In this document: piece after piece, positions 40,881 through 49,264 of the stretch
How the letters are laid out: every line of letters begins with the position of its first letter
Position numbering within the stretch: the first letter of the stretch is position 1
NCBI RefSeq assembly: GCF_000967865.1
Contig: NZ_JXRU01000037.1
Coordinates: forward strand, 1 to 64,000
Direction: 5' to 3'
Source: Microbacterium sp. SA39
GTDB lineage: Bacteria > Actinomycetota > Actinomycetes > Actinomycetales > Microbacteriaceae
DNA length: 64,000 nt
Program-made: the position numbers and the translations under genes
Notes under the pieces: model-generated
The model's database searches: none
Seen by the model: only the letters and a program-made list of their open reading frames with translations
What the model was told of the DNA's origin: nothing

Positions 40881-43031
40881 TCAGAAGAGCATCGGCTGTG
40901 CCGCGGATGCCGTGCTCGATCCCGTCGTACGGAACGTGACGGCGGCGCTCGGGCGCTGCGTCGGCTGCACGCCTCCCTGTCGCCAGATCGATTCGACGTG
41001 GCCTTGGCCGGAACGGGATCCTCGCTGCGGGTAGTCGTCTTCGTGTCGGCCGTCGAGCCCGTGCATCCGGATCAGCGGACGCGCGCGCTTCGCGAGCCAC
41101 TGCCGGTACCCCTTCGGTGCCTCGGCAGAGACGCCCGGGTATAGGCCGCGGTACGACGAGACGAGGTCGGGACGGGCCTCGCCGAGCCACTGGAAGAACC
41201 ACGGCTTCACGCCTGCGCGCAGGTGCAGGGCGCCGTAGATCACGGAGCGCGCCCCGGCGGCCTTGATACGGGCCAGGGCGTCGTCGATGGCGGCGACCGA
41301 GTCGGTCATGTGCGGCATGATCGGCATCAGGAACACGGTCACGCGGAATCCGGCATCGGCCAGCGCCCGCACGGTGTCGAGTCGCGCCTGTGTGGTCGGC
41401 GCCCCTGGCTCGATCGTCTTCTGCAGGTCGTCGTCGTACATCGCTATCGACATCTGCACGTCGACCGGTACGCGCTCCGCGGCCTTCACGAGCAGCGGGA
41501 TGTCGCGGCGGATCAGCGTGCCCTTCGTGAGGATGGACATCGGCGTGCCGGATGCCGCGAGCGTCTCGATGATCCCCGGCATCAGCTTGTAGCGGCCCTC
41601 GGCCCGCTGGTACGGGTCGGTGTTCGTGCCGAGCGCGACGGTCTCGTGCTGCCAGCTGCCCTTGCGTAGCTCTTTCTCGAGGATCTCGACGACGTTCACC
41701 TTCACGACGATCTGCGAGTCGAAGTCGGCGCCGCCGTCGAGGTCGAGATACTCGTGGGTGCCGCGGGCGAAGCAGTTATGACTGATGACGCCGTTAGCGA
41801 TGAAGTCGCCCGTCCCCGTCGTGATGTCGAGGAGATCTTGGACCTCGCCGAGCGCTTCGAGCGAGACGACGCGGAGATCGGATGCCGTCTTCACGGCCGT
41901 TCCTACGACATCGAGCTTTCGTGTGATCGCGGGCGTCGTCAGGGTGAAGAATCGCTGTCGACTCGGCAGGCCGCCGGTCACCCGCACGTTGCGCACATCG
42001 TTGGATCGAGGAGGCTCGACGATGTGCGGGATGCCGAGAGTTCGCATGCCGTCTTCAATGAGGCGGATGATGTCGGCATCCTTGTTCGAAATGCGAAGGA
42101 CCCCGCGAGAGCAGCTTCCCTCCGCATCGAAGATGCCGCCGAGGAATCCGGCGAACCAATGCGTGTCGGGGGTCGTGGGTGTCACGATGAGCTGTTCGAT
42201 CGTCTCCACATTCGCCCGCGCTGCCGTATGGATCGCGTCGGCGGCAGTACGAGTAGCGCTTGCAACCGTGAAGGGCCGTACTCGGGTGAACACGTCCTCG
42301 GCCTCGAGATACTCTCGGGTTCTCTCCAAGGCTTCCGCATCGATCAGCGCAAGTCGGAACATGTTGATCTCGCGAGTGCGTGTGGCGCTCGGGTAGGTGC
42401 CATGAAAGATCATGCCGTCGCCACGGATCATCCCGGAGAGATACCCGCGGCGGTATGCGACAGACTCTTGATCTATCGCCGCGCCGACGGGCCCGATCCC
42501 GAAACCCATCAGGCGATTGTTCGTCGTGAGATGGGGTCGTTGACCGGTCTCTGCATCGGCGACGTGTTTCCAGCCACGTTCCGTCAAGAAGCGGTGATCT
42601 CCGCTTGCGATGAGCTCGGTCCCGTCGGCAAGACCCACTCGATACGCCGGCTTGCGAGTCGACCATTTGGCCTGGATGGTCGTGCGCACGTAGCGCCGGT
42701 AGTCACCGACCTTCTCCGTGCCGACGATCTCGTCCCCGATCTCGAGGTTCTTCAGTGGGCGCTGTCGCCCATCCGCGCAGAGGATCAGAGTGTCAGGGGA
42801 GACGCAGTAAACGCAGGCATGACTGCATCCGCGGTACGGGTTGATGGTCCAGGCGAACGGCATCCTCGAAGCGCCCGGAACATGGTTCAGGGCGGACTTC
42901 GACAGCACCTCGTGGAAGGTCATCCCGGCGAACTCGGGAGTCGTCACAGACCGCAGCACGCTCGACCGGTCTTCGAGACCGGGGAGTGCCGCGGCATCCG
43001 TCTCTCCGAGCTTCTGTCCCTGCCAGCGCAT
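40881..43031 (-). CDS. Rv2578c-family radical SAM protein interrupted by an intein
   Basis: A 716-aa precursor. The extein is a radical SAM protein of the Rv2578c/SplB-like family. Its motif C-S-H-A-C-V-Y-C spans residues 69-76, but the third Cys is the first residue of an intein (76-419). After splicing, Cys420 (CFARGTHEYLDLD) takes that place and restores the [4Fe-4S] motif CX3CX2C. The mature enzyme has 372 aa. The substrate is unknown; relatives are linked to DNA photoproduct repair-like chemistry. The C-terminal region beyond about 640 is low-complexity. Confidence 0.93.
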   Translation of the reverse strand: MRWQGQKLGETDAAALPGLEDRSSVLRSVTTPEFAGMTFHEVLSKSALNHVPGASRMPFAWTINPYRGCSHACVYCVSPDTLILCADGRQRPLKNLEIGDEIVGTEKVGDYRRYVRTTIQAKWSTRKPAYRVGLADGTELIASGDHRFLTERGWKHVADAETGQRPHLTTNNRLMGFGIGPVGAAIDQESVAYRRGYLSGMIRGDGMIFHGTYPSATRTREINMFRLALIDAEALERTREYLEAEDVFTRVRPFTVASATRTAADAIHTAARANVETIEQLIVTPTTPDTHWFAGFLGGIFDAEGSCSRGVLRISNKDADIIRLIEDGMRTLGIPHIVEPPRSNDVRNVRVTGGLPSRQRFFTLTTPAITRKLDVVGTAVKTASDLRVVSLEALGEVQDLLDITTGTGDFIANGVISHNCFARGTHEYLDLDGGADFDSQIVVKVNVVEILEKELRKGSWQHETVALGTNTDPYQRAEGRYKLMPGIIETLAASGTPMSILTKGTLIRRDIPLLVKAAERVPVDVQMSIAMYDDDLQKTIEPGAPTTQARLDTVRALADAGFRVTVFLMPIMPHMTDSVAAIDDALARIKAAGARSVIYGALHLRAGVKPWFFQWLGEARPDLVSSYRGLYPGVSAEAPKGYRQWLAKRARPLIRMHGLDGRHEDDYPQRGSRSGQGHVESIWRQGGVQPTQRPSAAVTFRTTGSSTASAAQPMLF
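41775..42806 (-). other. Intein with LAGLIDADG homing endonuclease domain
   Basis: 344 residues from Cys76 (CVSPDTLILCADG, splicing block A) to Asn419 (GVISHN, block G with the penultimate His and terminal Asn), followed by Cys +1. Block B is TELIASGDHRFLT (about 138-150). The endonuclease motifs are YLSGMIRGDG (197-206) and WFAGFLGGIFDAEG (292-305), with both acidic residues present, so the endonuclease may be active. The intein is less GC-rich than the flanking extein. Confidence 0.93.
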
Positions 43032-43082
43032 GCTTCATTCGAACATGCGGACGAAGTTAACGCAAGCCGAATTCGAAGATAT

Positions 43083-45227
43083 CTACCCCTGCGCCGGAAG
43101 GAACGGATCCACGAGGGTCGCCGATGCCAGCGGATGCCGACGCTCGGCGGGCGGCCGCGGCCCGGCCCCGCGCACATCGGGCACGCGGATACCCAGCTCC
43201 TCTGCCGGCGACCCCGGCCGAACCCGCAGATCGCGCGCCTCGACATCCACGAACAGCGGATCGGCGGTGACCGAATGCCGGTCATGCCCGAGCCGCGCCC
43301 ACTCGTCGTCGAGACGCTCGACGATGTCGAAACCGACGCGCCCGTCCGCGCCGGTCGCCCTCGCCGCGTTCGCCGCCCGCGAGGCCCCTTCCCGCAGCGC
43401 AGCATCCCAGAAGAGATTCAGGTCGCTGTCGATCCCGAAGTTCCGGATGTCACGGTGGTCCGGGTAGCCGACGAAGGCCGGCATCCCGTCACCCACGACG
43501 ATGTTGCGGTGGAAGGTGAACGACACGTGATCCTCGGGGCGCGTGATCGAGATCTGTCCGTTGCGGCCGAAGGCCCAGACGTTGTCGCGGATGATCACCT
43601 CGCGGCCGTAGTGCTGGTGATACGCCTGGCTCGACACGTCGTGCACCACGTTCTGCTCGATCACCACGTGCGACGACCCCTCGTCGAGGTAGATTCCCCA
43701 CCCGCCGTAGTTCGCGCACTCCACGTCGTGGATGCGATTGCCGCGGATCACCGTTCCCGGGGCGATGCCGAGCAGATACACGCCGCCCATGTCGTTGAGC
43801 AGCCCTCCACCCAGGTGGTGGATGTCGTTGCCCTCGATGCGGTTGCCCTCGGACGGGCTGTGCAGGTAGTCCCACGTCCAGCCGACCGAGACTCCCGAGT
43901 AGAGGAATTCGCGGATCTCGTTGTGCGCGATGACGTTGTGCGAGCCGTGCTGGAAGAGCACCGCGACCGCGTTCGGGTAGACCTGTCCGCCGCGCTCGAT
44001 GAGGCAGTCCGACACCTCGTTGGCCCGGTTGTAGTCGGCGGCCAGGGCGTCGATCCCGCCCCCGGAGCGCACAGCCCCCGCGCCGAGATCGCGGAACTCG
44101 ACGCCGCTGATCAGCGCGCCGCGGGTGCCGGGGCCGAGGCTCACGCCATACCCGCCGACGCGTTCGATCGCGCCGCCGACGATCGCGCAGGACCGCGCGA
44201 AGGAGAACCGCAGGGCAGCGGGCACGGTGCTCGCCGCCTGCACGTCGGCCGCATACCTTCCGTCGGCCGGTAGCTGCGGATCCTCCCGCACGCCGAACGG
44301 CGGTACGGCCGCGGGCACCGCCTCGAAGTCCGCCTCCGCGAACCGGATGCCCTCGAAGCGCACCTCGCGCACCGGCGCCTCCGCCGTGCCGTCGAGGGTC
44401 ACGAAGGCGTCTGCCACCGGCATCCGTACGTCGAGATCGGTGATGTCGGTGCCGGGGGAGGGCAGGTACAGCACGTGCGGTCCGGATGCTCCGACGAGCT
44501 GGCCCGTCGCATCGAGGTACCACTCGCCGGCGACCTCGCCGAAGCTCTCGGCGACGTTGTCGAGGTAGTACCGCGCGAAGAGGGCGGCGGCATCGTCGCG
44601 CAGGGCGAAGATGCTGCGCAGTGAACTCGTGATCGTGCGGTTCTCGCGGTCGATCGCGGTGATCGGCATCCGCTCCTGCACCCAGTAGTGCGGCACCACG
44701 ATCTCGACGGCACCTTCCTGCGCCAAGGAGGGGATGTCGCCCTCGGCGAAGCGGAAGGATGCCGCGCCGTCGAACAGCGTGCCGACGAAGCTGCCGGCGG
44801 GGTCGAGCCCGGCCTGCTCCTCGACGCGCAGGAAGCCATCGCGCGGATACCGAGGGCGGGATGCCGCGACACCGTCGACGTACAGGCGACGTGCGACCGC
44901 ACGCGGAGCGGGTGCGGCGAACGCCTCGACGCCGTTGACCGAGACCGGCCGCCAGCCCGTCAGGCGCACGGATCCGCGGAGCATGGGAGGGTTCGAGGGG
45001 TCTGCGGCGACCACTGACGTGAACGAATCGGCCGCCGTGAACGACACCGGTGGGGTGTGCGCGTACTCGCCCCCGGCCATCCAGATCACGGCGCGCTGCC
45101 CGGGCTCGCGCCGCTTCCGCACGAGTTCGAGCGCGTGTGCGAGGTCGTTCGCCGGATAGCCGTGCGATCCGTCGGCGTACGGCGATCCGTTCGGGGCGGC
45201 GTACACCTCGATCCGGTCCGTGCTCAT
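43083..45227 (-). CDS. Right-handed parallel beta-helix enzyme, glycosidase-like (GH141-like)
   Basis: A 714-aa protein without signal peptide. The N-terminal part starts with a repeat-entry segment typical of secreted beta-helix enzymes (IEVYAAPNGS, then DLAHALELVRKR). The C-terminal two thirds have beta-helix repeats of N-x-I/V type: NVIAHNEIREFLYSGVSVGW, then NRIEGNDIHHLGGG, then GTVIRGNRIHDVECANYGG, which is a common pattern in GH141 and polysaccharide lyase-like families. GH141 includes alpha-L-fucosidases and xylanases, so this is a tentative class. Last gene of the ABC operon (4-bp gap), so it probably degrades the imported sugar. Confidence 0.75.
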   Translation of the reverse strand: MSTDRIEVYAAPNGSPYADGSHGYPANDLAHALELVRKRREPGQRAVIWMAGGEYAHTPPVSFTAADSFTSVVAADPSNPPMLRGSVRLTGWRPVSVNGVEAFAAPAPRAVARRLYVDGVAASRPRYPRDGFLRVEEQAGLDPAGSFVGTLFDGAASFRFAEGDIPSLAQEGAVEIVVPHYWVQERMPITAIDRENRTITSSLRSIFALRDDAAALFARYYLDNVAESFGEVAGEWYLDATGQLVGASGPHVLYLPSPGTDITDLDVRMPVADAFVTLDGTAEAPVREVRFEGIRFAEADFEAVPAAVPPFGVREDPQLPADGRYAADVQAASTVPAALRFSFARSCAIVGGAIERVGGYGVSLGPGTRGALISGVEFRDLGAGAVRSGGGIDALAADYNRANEVSDCLIERGGQVYPNAVAVLFQHGSHNVIAHNEIREFLYSGVSVGWTWDYLHSPSEGNRIEGNDIHHLGGGLLNDMGGVYLLGIAPGTVIRGNRIHDVECANYGGWGIYLDEGSSHVVIEQNVVHDVSSQAYHQHYGREVIIRDNVWAFGRNGQISITRPEDHVSFTFHRNIVVGDGMPAFVGYPDHRDIRNFGIDSDLNLFWDAALREGASRAANAARATGADGRVGFDIVERLDDEWARLGHDRHSVTADPLFVDVEARDLRVRPGSPAEELGIRVPDVRGAGPRPPAERRHPLASATLVDPFLPAQG

Positions 45228-45231
45228 GCGC

Positions 45232-46062
45232 TCAGCCCTTCGTGGCGCCGGCGGTGACTCCGGCGGAGATCTGCCGCTGGAAGATCAGGTACACGACGAT
45301 GATCGGCGCCACCGCGAGGAGAACGCCGGCGATGTACGTCGGCACGTTGTCGGGGTACTGGCCGCGCAGCGCGCTCACGCCGACCATGACGGTGCGGTTC
45401 TGCGGCGACTGCATGATCAGCAGCGCGATGAGGATGTCGTTCCACACGAACAGCGCATTCAGGATGCCCATCGAGATCAGAGCGGGCTTGCCCACCGGCA
45501 CCATGATCCGCCACCACACGCCGAACAGTCCGCTGCCGTCGACGCGGGCTGCCTCGGTGAGTTCCCTCGGGATGCCGGAGTAGTACGACGTCATGAAGAA
45601 CACCGTGAAGGGGAGGAACTGCGCGACGTACGCGATGATCAGCCCCGGGAACGTGTTGATCAGTCCCATGTCGCTGAGCACCTTGATGGTGGGGACCATG
45701 ATCACCTGGAACGGGATCATCATCATCGCCAGGATGATGAGGAACGCGATCTTGCTCCCGCGGAACGTGAGGTGGCTGAGCGCGTACCCGCACATCGAGG
45801 CGAGCACCAGCAGGATCGCGACCGAGAACACGGTCACGATGATCGTGTTCGCGAAGTAGCGGCCCATGTCGGCGTTGGTCCACGCGTCGATGAAGTTCTG
45901 CACGTTGAACGTCTGGGTGACGCCCAGGCGGTCGAGCACATAGTCCTTGCGCGTCTTGAGCGAGATGTTCAGGCCGTAGAGCATCGGCGCGATGGTGGCC
46001 AGAGCCAGCAGCATCATGGGGATGGCGATGAGCCACCTGCCCAGGCGTTCCCGGCGCATCAT
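45232..46062 (-). CDS. Carbohydrate ABC transporter permease (MalG type), second transporter
   Basis: A 276-aa permease with six hydrophobic segments and the EAA loop ELTEAARVDGSGLFGVWWRI. ATG 46062 (MMRRERLGRW) overlaps the stop of the preceding permease gene (ATGA). Belongs to the operon 48300-43083. Confidence 0.92.
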   Translation of the reverse strand: MMRRERLGRWLIAIPMMLLALATIAPMLYGLNISLKTRKDYVLDRLGVTQTFNVQNFIDAWTNADMGRYFANTIIVTVFSVAILLVLASMCGYALSHLTFRGSKIAFLIILAMMMIPFQVIMVPTIKVLSDMGLINTFPGLIIAYVAQFLPFTVFFMTSYYSGIPRELTEAARVDGSGLFGVWWRIMVPVGKPALISMGILNALFVWNDILIALLIMQSPQNRTVMVGVSALRGQYPDNVPTYIAGVLLAVAPIIVVYLIFQRQISAGVTAGATKG

Positions 46063-47033
46063 GCCTCCTTCGTGGCGCGGCGGAGCACGCGGATCTGGAT
46101 CAGGCCGATCACCAGCACGATCAGCAGCAGGAAGACGGATGCCGCCGAGGCGAGCGCCGGGCGGGCTTCGCCGTTGAGCTTCCAGATGAGGAACTCCGGC
46201 AGGTAGCTCGCAGCTCCGGGGCCGCCGGCGGTCATCGTGTACAGGAGGCCGAAGAGGCCGGTGAGCATGCCGATCGTGGTGGTGACGAAGACGAACTGGA
46301 TGGTCTGGCTGAGGCTGGGGATGATGACATGCACGATCTGCTGCCAGAGGTTCGCGCCGTCGATCTTGGCCGCGTCGAGCAGCTCGGCGTCGAGGGTTGC
46401 GAAGCCGGCGAGGAAGATGGTGAAGGCCATGCCGAACGTCGCCCAGATGTGCACGACGAGCACGGAGGGCAGTGCGGTGTTCGGCAGGCCCAGCCAGTCG
46501 ACTCCGGGGATGTTGACCGCGCCGAGCGCGTTGTTGATCGGCCCGTTGGCGGCGAGCAGGATGTTGAAGATCGCGCCGATGATGATCGGCGACAGCACCA
46601 CCGGTAGGAAGTACACGCTGCGGTAGAAGCGGTGACCGGGGATCTTGAGGAAGACGAACGTCGCCAGGATGCCGGCGACGAAGACCTCGATCGGCACGAA
46701 GAGCAGCACGACCAGCACGTTGCGGGCGGATGCCTGGAAGCGGGCGTCGCCGAGGAGGGTGAAGTAGTTGTCCAGTCCGACGAACTGCCCGTTGAGCTCC
46801 CGGTCGCCGGTGAACGAGTAGTTCACGCCGAGCAGCAGCGGGTAGAGCCGGAAGGCGACGAGGATGAGGATGACCGGCAGCACCATGAGGTAGGGCGCGA
46901 TGCGCTCGGACGTCCACGGCTTCTTCCGCAGCGGAACGCCGAGGTCGGCGCGGACGCGGCGGGCGGTGCGGCCGCGGCCCGGAGCCTTGTTCTCGAGAAC
47001 AAGGCTCCGGGTCGAGGTGGTGTCGGTCGACAA
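46059..47033 (-). CDS. Carbohydrate ABC transporter permease (MalF type), second transporter
   Basis: A 324-aa permease with six hydrophobic segments and LLDAAKIDGANLWQQIVHVI as the EAA loop. No ATG or GTG precedes the first helix. The best start is TTG at 47033, 4 bp after the binding-protein stop, with GGAGG 9 nt upstream. This gives an N-terminal cytosolic arm of about 45 residues whose codons include the 34-bp palindrome at 46978-47011. The TTG is an inference; the next in-frame ATG is inside the first helix. Confidence 0.85.
   Translation of the reverse strand: MSTDTTSTRSLVLENKAPGRGRTARRVRADLGVPLRKKPWTSERIAPYLMVLPVILILVAFRLYPLLLGVNYSFTGDRELNGQFVGLDNYFTLLGDARFQASARNVLVVLLFVPIEVFVAGILATFVFLKIPGHRFYRSVYFLPVVLSPIIIGAIFNILLAANGPINNALGAVNIPGVDWLGLPNTALPSVLVVHIWATFGMAFTIFLAGFATLDAELLDAAKIDGANLWQQIVHVIIPSLSQTIQFVFVTTTIGMLTGLFGLLYTMTAGGPGAASYLPEFLIWKLNGEARPALASAASVFLLLIVLVIGLIQIRVLRRATKEA
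46978..47011. promoter_or_regulatory. Perfect 34-bp palindrome at the start of the permease gene
   Basis: Bases 46978-46994 (CCCGGAGCCTTGTTCTC) are the exact reverse complement of 46995-47011, with no loop. It lies 22 bp after the permease start and about 27 bp after the binding-protein stop. As RNA it forms a strong hairpin that may hold back the permeases relative to the binding protein; as DNA it could be an operator. Confidence 0.75.
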
Positions 47034-47037
47034 GGGA

Positions 47038-48300
47038 TCAGCCCTCCGACGCTGCCAGCTGGGCTGCCGCGTCCTGGACGGTGACCTCGCCGCCGAGCAG
47101 CTGCTGTCCGAGGCGGTGCAGCAGGTCGAGCGTGTCGGCTTCGAGCGCCGTGTGGAGCAGCGGCTTGCTGCCGGACAGCTCGCTGACGATGTCGTTCGCC
47201 GACGAGATGTCGGTGTCCAACTCGATCGTCGTGTCGGAGGTGATCTGGCCACCCGCGAGCGAGTAGGCGGCGAGGGCGTCGTGGTCGACCGTGGCCTTGA
47301 TCCAGTCCACGCCGAGTTCCTTCTTGTCCTCGTTGAGCACGCCGTAGCCGATGCCGCCCTCCGCGGGAAGCGCCAGGGTCGTGCCGTCGTTCGTGCTGAC
47401 CGGCATCATGAACCCGAGGTCCTCACCGAGGAACTCGTCGAACTGCTTCCAGTGCGCGGTGCCGCTCATGAGGCCCACGACCATCGCCGACTTACCGCCG
47501 GAGAAGAGGTCGAAGGAGTCGTTGAACATCGCGGTGGAGTTCGCACCCTCGTTGTACCAGCCGTCGGCTGCGGTATCTGCCCACAGCTGCAGCGCCTGCA
47601 CGGCGTGCTCGCTGGTCCAGTCGCGCTCGCCGTCGATCCAGGCGTCGTACTCCTCCGGCGTGAAGATACCCGAGGCGAAGCCGGAGAGGAAGAACTCGAT
47701 GCCGAGCCCCTCCTTGTTCCCGAGGGCGAAGCAGGAGGCCTCGGTCTTCTCGGTGATCGCGGTGCAGGCCGCGGCCAACTCGTCCCAGGTCGCGGGCGGG
47801 GTGTCCGCGTCGAGACCGGCGGCGGTGAAGAGCGCCTTGTTGTAGTAGATCGGGAAGCCCTGCAGGAACATCGGCGCGGAGTACGTCTCCCCGTCGGCCT
47901 GGAAGGCGGGCCAGCCGGCAAGAGTGTCCTCGAGGTCGGCGAGCTCGTCGGTCAGGGGCACGAGGGTGTCGGCGCGGCTCTTGAGCTGCGTGCCGCCGTT
48001 GAAGAGCGCGAGGTCGGGGCCGGTGCCGGCTTCGACCGCGCTGCCGAGCAGCGTGTAGTACTGGTCGAACGGCTGGTTGACGATCTCGACCTCGACGTCG
48101 GGGTGCTTCTCCGCGAACGCGGCCTTGACGTCTTCCGTGTAGGCGGCTGCGGCCTCGTCGGCGTCGCCCCAGTTCCAGATGACGAGCTTGTCGTCGGTGC
48201 CCGAGCCTTCGGACGAGCCGCTCGGCGATGCACCTCCACAGCCGGTGAGTGCCAGTGCCGCCACACTGATGGCGGCGGGGATGGCGATCCTTCGCTTCAT
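47038..48300 (-). CDS. ABC transporter solute-binding lipoprotein, second transporter
   Basis: A 420-aa family 1 extracellular solute-binding protein. The signal peptide ends in LTGC with Cys21 as the lipidation site, followed by a Gly/Ser linker. First gene of the operon binding protein - permease - permease - beta-helix enzyme. GAGAGGA precedes the ATG at 48300. As with the first transporter there is no local ATPase gene. The substrate is unknown, probably the oligosaccharide attacked by the beta-helix enzyme. Confidence 0.92.
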   Translation of the reverse strand: MKRRIAIPAAISVAALALTGCGGASPSGSSEGSGTDDKLVIWNWGDADEAAAAYTEDVKAAFAEKHPDVEVEIVNQPFDQYYTLLGSAVEAGTGPDLALFNGGTQLKSRADTLVPLTDELADLEDTLAGWPAFQADGETYSAPMFLQGFPIYYNKALFTAAGLDADTPPATWDELAAACTAITEKTEASCFALGNKEGLGIEFFLSGFASGIFTPEEYDAWIDGERDWTSEHAVQALQLWADTAADGWYNEGANSTAMFNDSFDLFSGGKSAMVVGLMSGTAHWKQFDEFLGEDLGFMMPVSTNDGTTLALPAEGGIGYGVLNEDKKELGVDWIKATVDHDALAAYSLAGGQITSDTTIELDTDISSANDIVSELSGSKPLLHTALEADTLDLLHRLGQQLLGGEVTVQDAAAQLAASEG

Positions 48301-48369
48301 TGCGGATCCTCTCGACGTTGATGAAGAAGTTGCTGCAGGACCTGAGGGTGCAGGTCTCTGAAGGGAAAC

Positions 48370-48399
48370 ATACTACGTCTTACGAAAACGGGCAAGCAA
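48370..48399 (-). promoter_or_regulatory. Promoter of the second sugar ABC operon
   Basis: On the minus strand TTGCTT (48394-48399), 18 bp and TAGTAT (48370-48375). An imperfect palindrome TANNACGTNNTA overlaps the -10 and could be an operator; which regulator would use it is not clear. Confidence 0.45.
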
Positions 48400-48439
48400 A
48401 GGTCACATGACTGATGTTCGACCGTGATGAAGGGATCAG

Positions 48440-49264
48440 TCACCGACCCAGCTGAGCGACGAGTGCTCGACGCCGTTCCAGGCTCGGCGATCGCGGGCCG
48501 CCGGCCGGGAGGAGAAAATCCCGCGCCAGGCTCTCCATATCCCGCTCGGCCCAGCGTCGAGCCAGGTCGCCGCGGTTGGCAGCGGACAGCTGCGAGAGGG
48601 CGTCTTCGCCGAGCAGTCGGGTCGATGCGGCTTCGACGTCCATCCCCAACTCGGACAGGAGAGCGAACCCCTCATCCGTGTCGTAGAGCCGCTCCGAGAT
48701 CTCTGCGGCGGTCTGGTACCAGAACGCCGCAAGCGCGAGATCCTTGGCATCCCTGTCGTGCCCGTAGTACTGCACGGAGCGGTCGATCCACGATCGCATC
48801 TTCAGTGCCGCGTAACCGGCTGGTTGAGGGATACGGATCTCGTGACCTGTGGGCAACATCAGAGGCAGGGAGCGGTCGTATACGTCACGGAAGCCGAAGA
48901 CGACGAGGTCCTGGCCGCGCGCGGCGGGGTGAGTGATGCCTTCGGGGTCTTCGACATCGCCGAAGGGCATGATGTCTACGGGGGTCTCGGCGATACGGTA
49001 GCGGATGCCGTTGCTCCCGATCTGCCGGTAACGCTCGTCGATCCGGGTCGATATCCCCCAATCGCTGACAGCGATGCCGAGGTCGATGTCTGTCGTCGCT
49101 CGGGCTTCGAAAGCGTGTCCGAATGCGGCGTGCAGGATGTCGCGGCATGCGGCTCCGACGAGCATGATCTGCGAAGGATCGGCGCCTGTCTCCGCGGCGA
49201 GGTCGACGATCACGGGCGTGATCGTGTCGTACAGACCCACGTCCACCTGCGTCAGATCGATCAT
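48440..49264 (-). CDS. AbiEii-type nucleotidyltransferase toxin (type IV toxin-antitoxin)
   Basis: A 274-aa protein with the nucleotidyltransferase fold: VGAACRDILHAAFG (about 36-49) followed by ATTDIDLGIAVSDWG with the metal-binding D-x-D (about 57-71). This is the AbiEii/AbiGii toxin family; related toxins modify tRNA or other targets and arrest growth during phage infection. The ATG at 49264 overlaps the antitoxin stop (ATGA), the standard antitoxin-first order. The longer frame to 49348 is inside the antitoxin gene. Confidence 0.85.
   Translation of the reverse strand: MIDLTQVDVGLYDTITPVIVDLAAETGADPSQIMLVGAACRDILHAAFGHAFEARATTDIDLGIAVSDWGISTRIDERYRQIGSNGIRYRIAETPVDIMPFGDVEDPEGITHPAARGQDLVVFGFRDVYDRSLPLMLPTGHEIRIPQPAGYAALKMRSWIDRSVQYYGHDRDAKDLALAAFWYQTAAEISERLYDTDEGFALLSELGMDVEAASTRLLGEDALSQLSAANRGDLARRWAERDMESLARDFLLPAGGPRSPSLERRRALVAQLGR

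Noticed and set aside
43020..43050. SOS box upstream of the radical SAM gene (TTCGAACATGCGGACGAA)
   Set aside because: Only the left half fits; the right half GGACG is too far from GTTCG.
41754..44273. 839-codon open frame on the plus strand
   Set aside because: Antisense to the radical SAM/intein and beta-helix genes, Arg/His-rich without domains; a high-GC shadow.
48370..48385. A third site for the GntR regulator at the second sugar ABC promoter
   Set aside because: The sequence around TANNACGTNNTA does not share the CATA-N5-TATG form of the two other sites, so I do not link it to that regulator.
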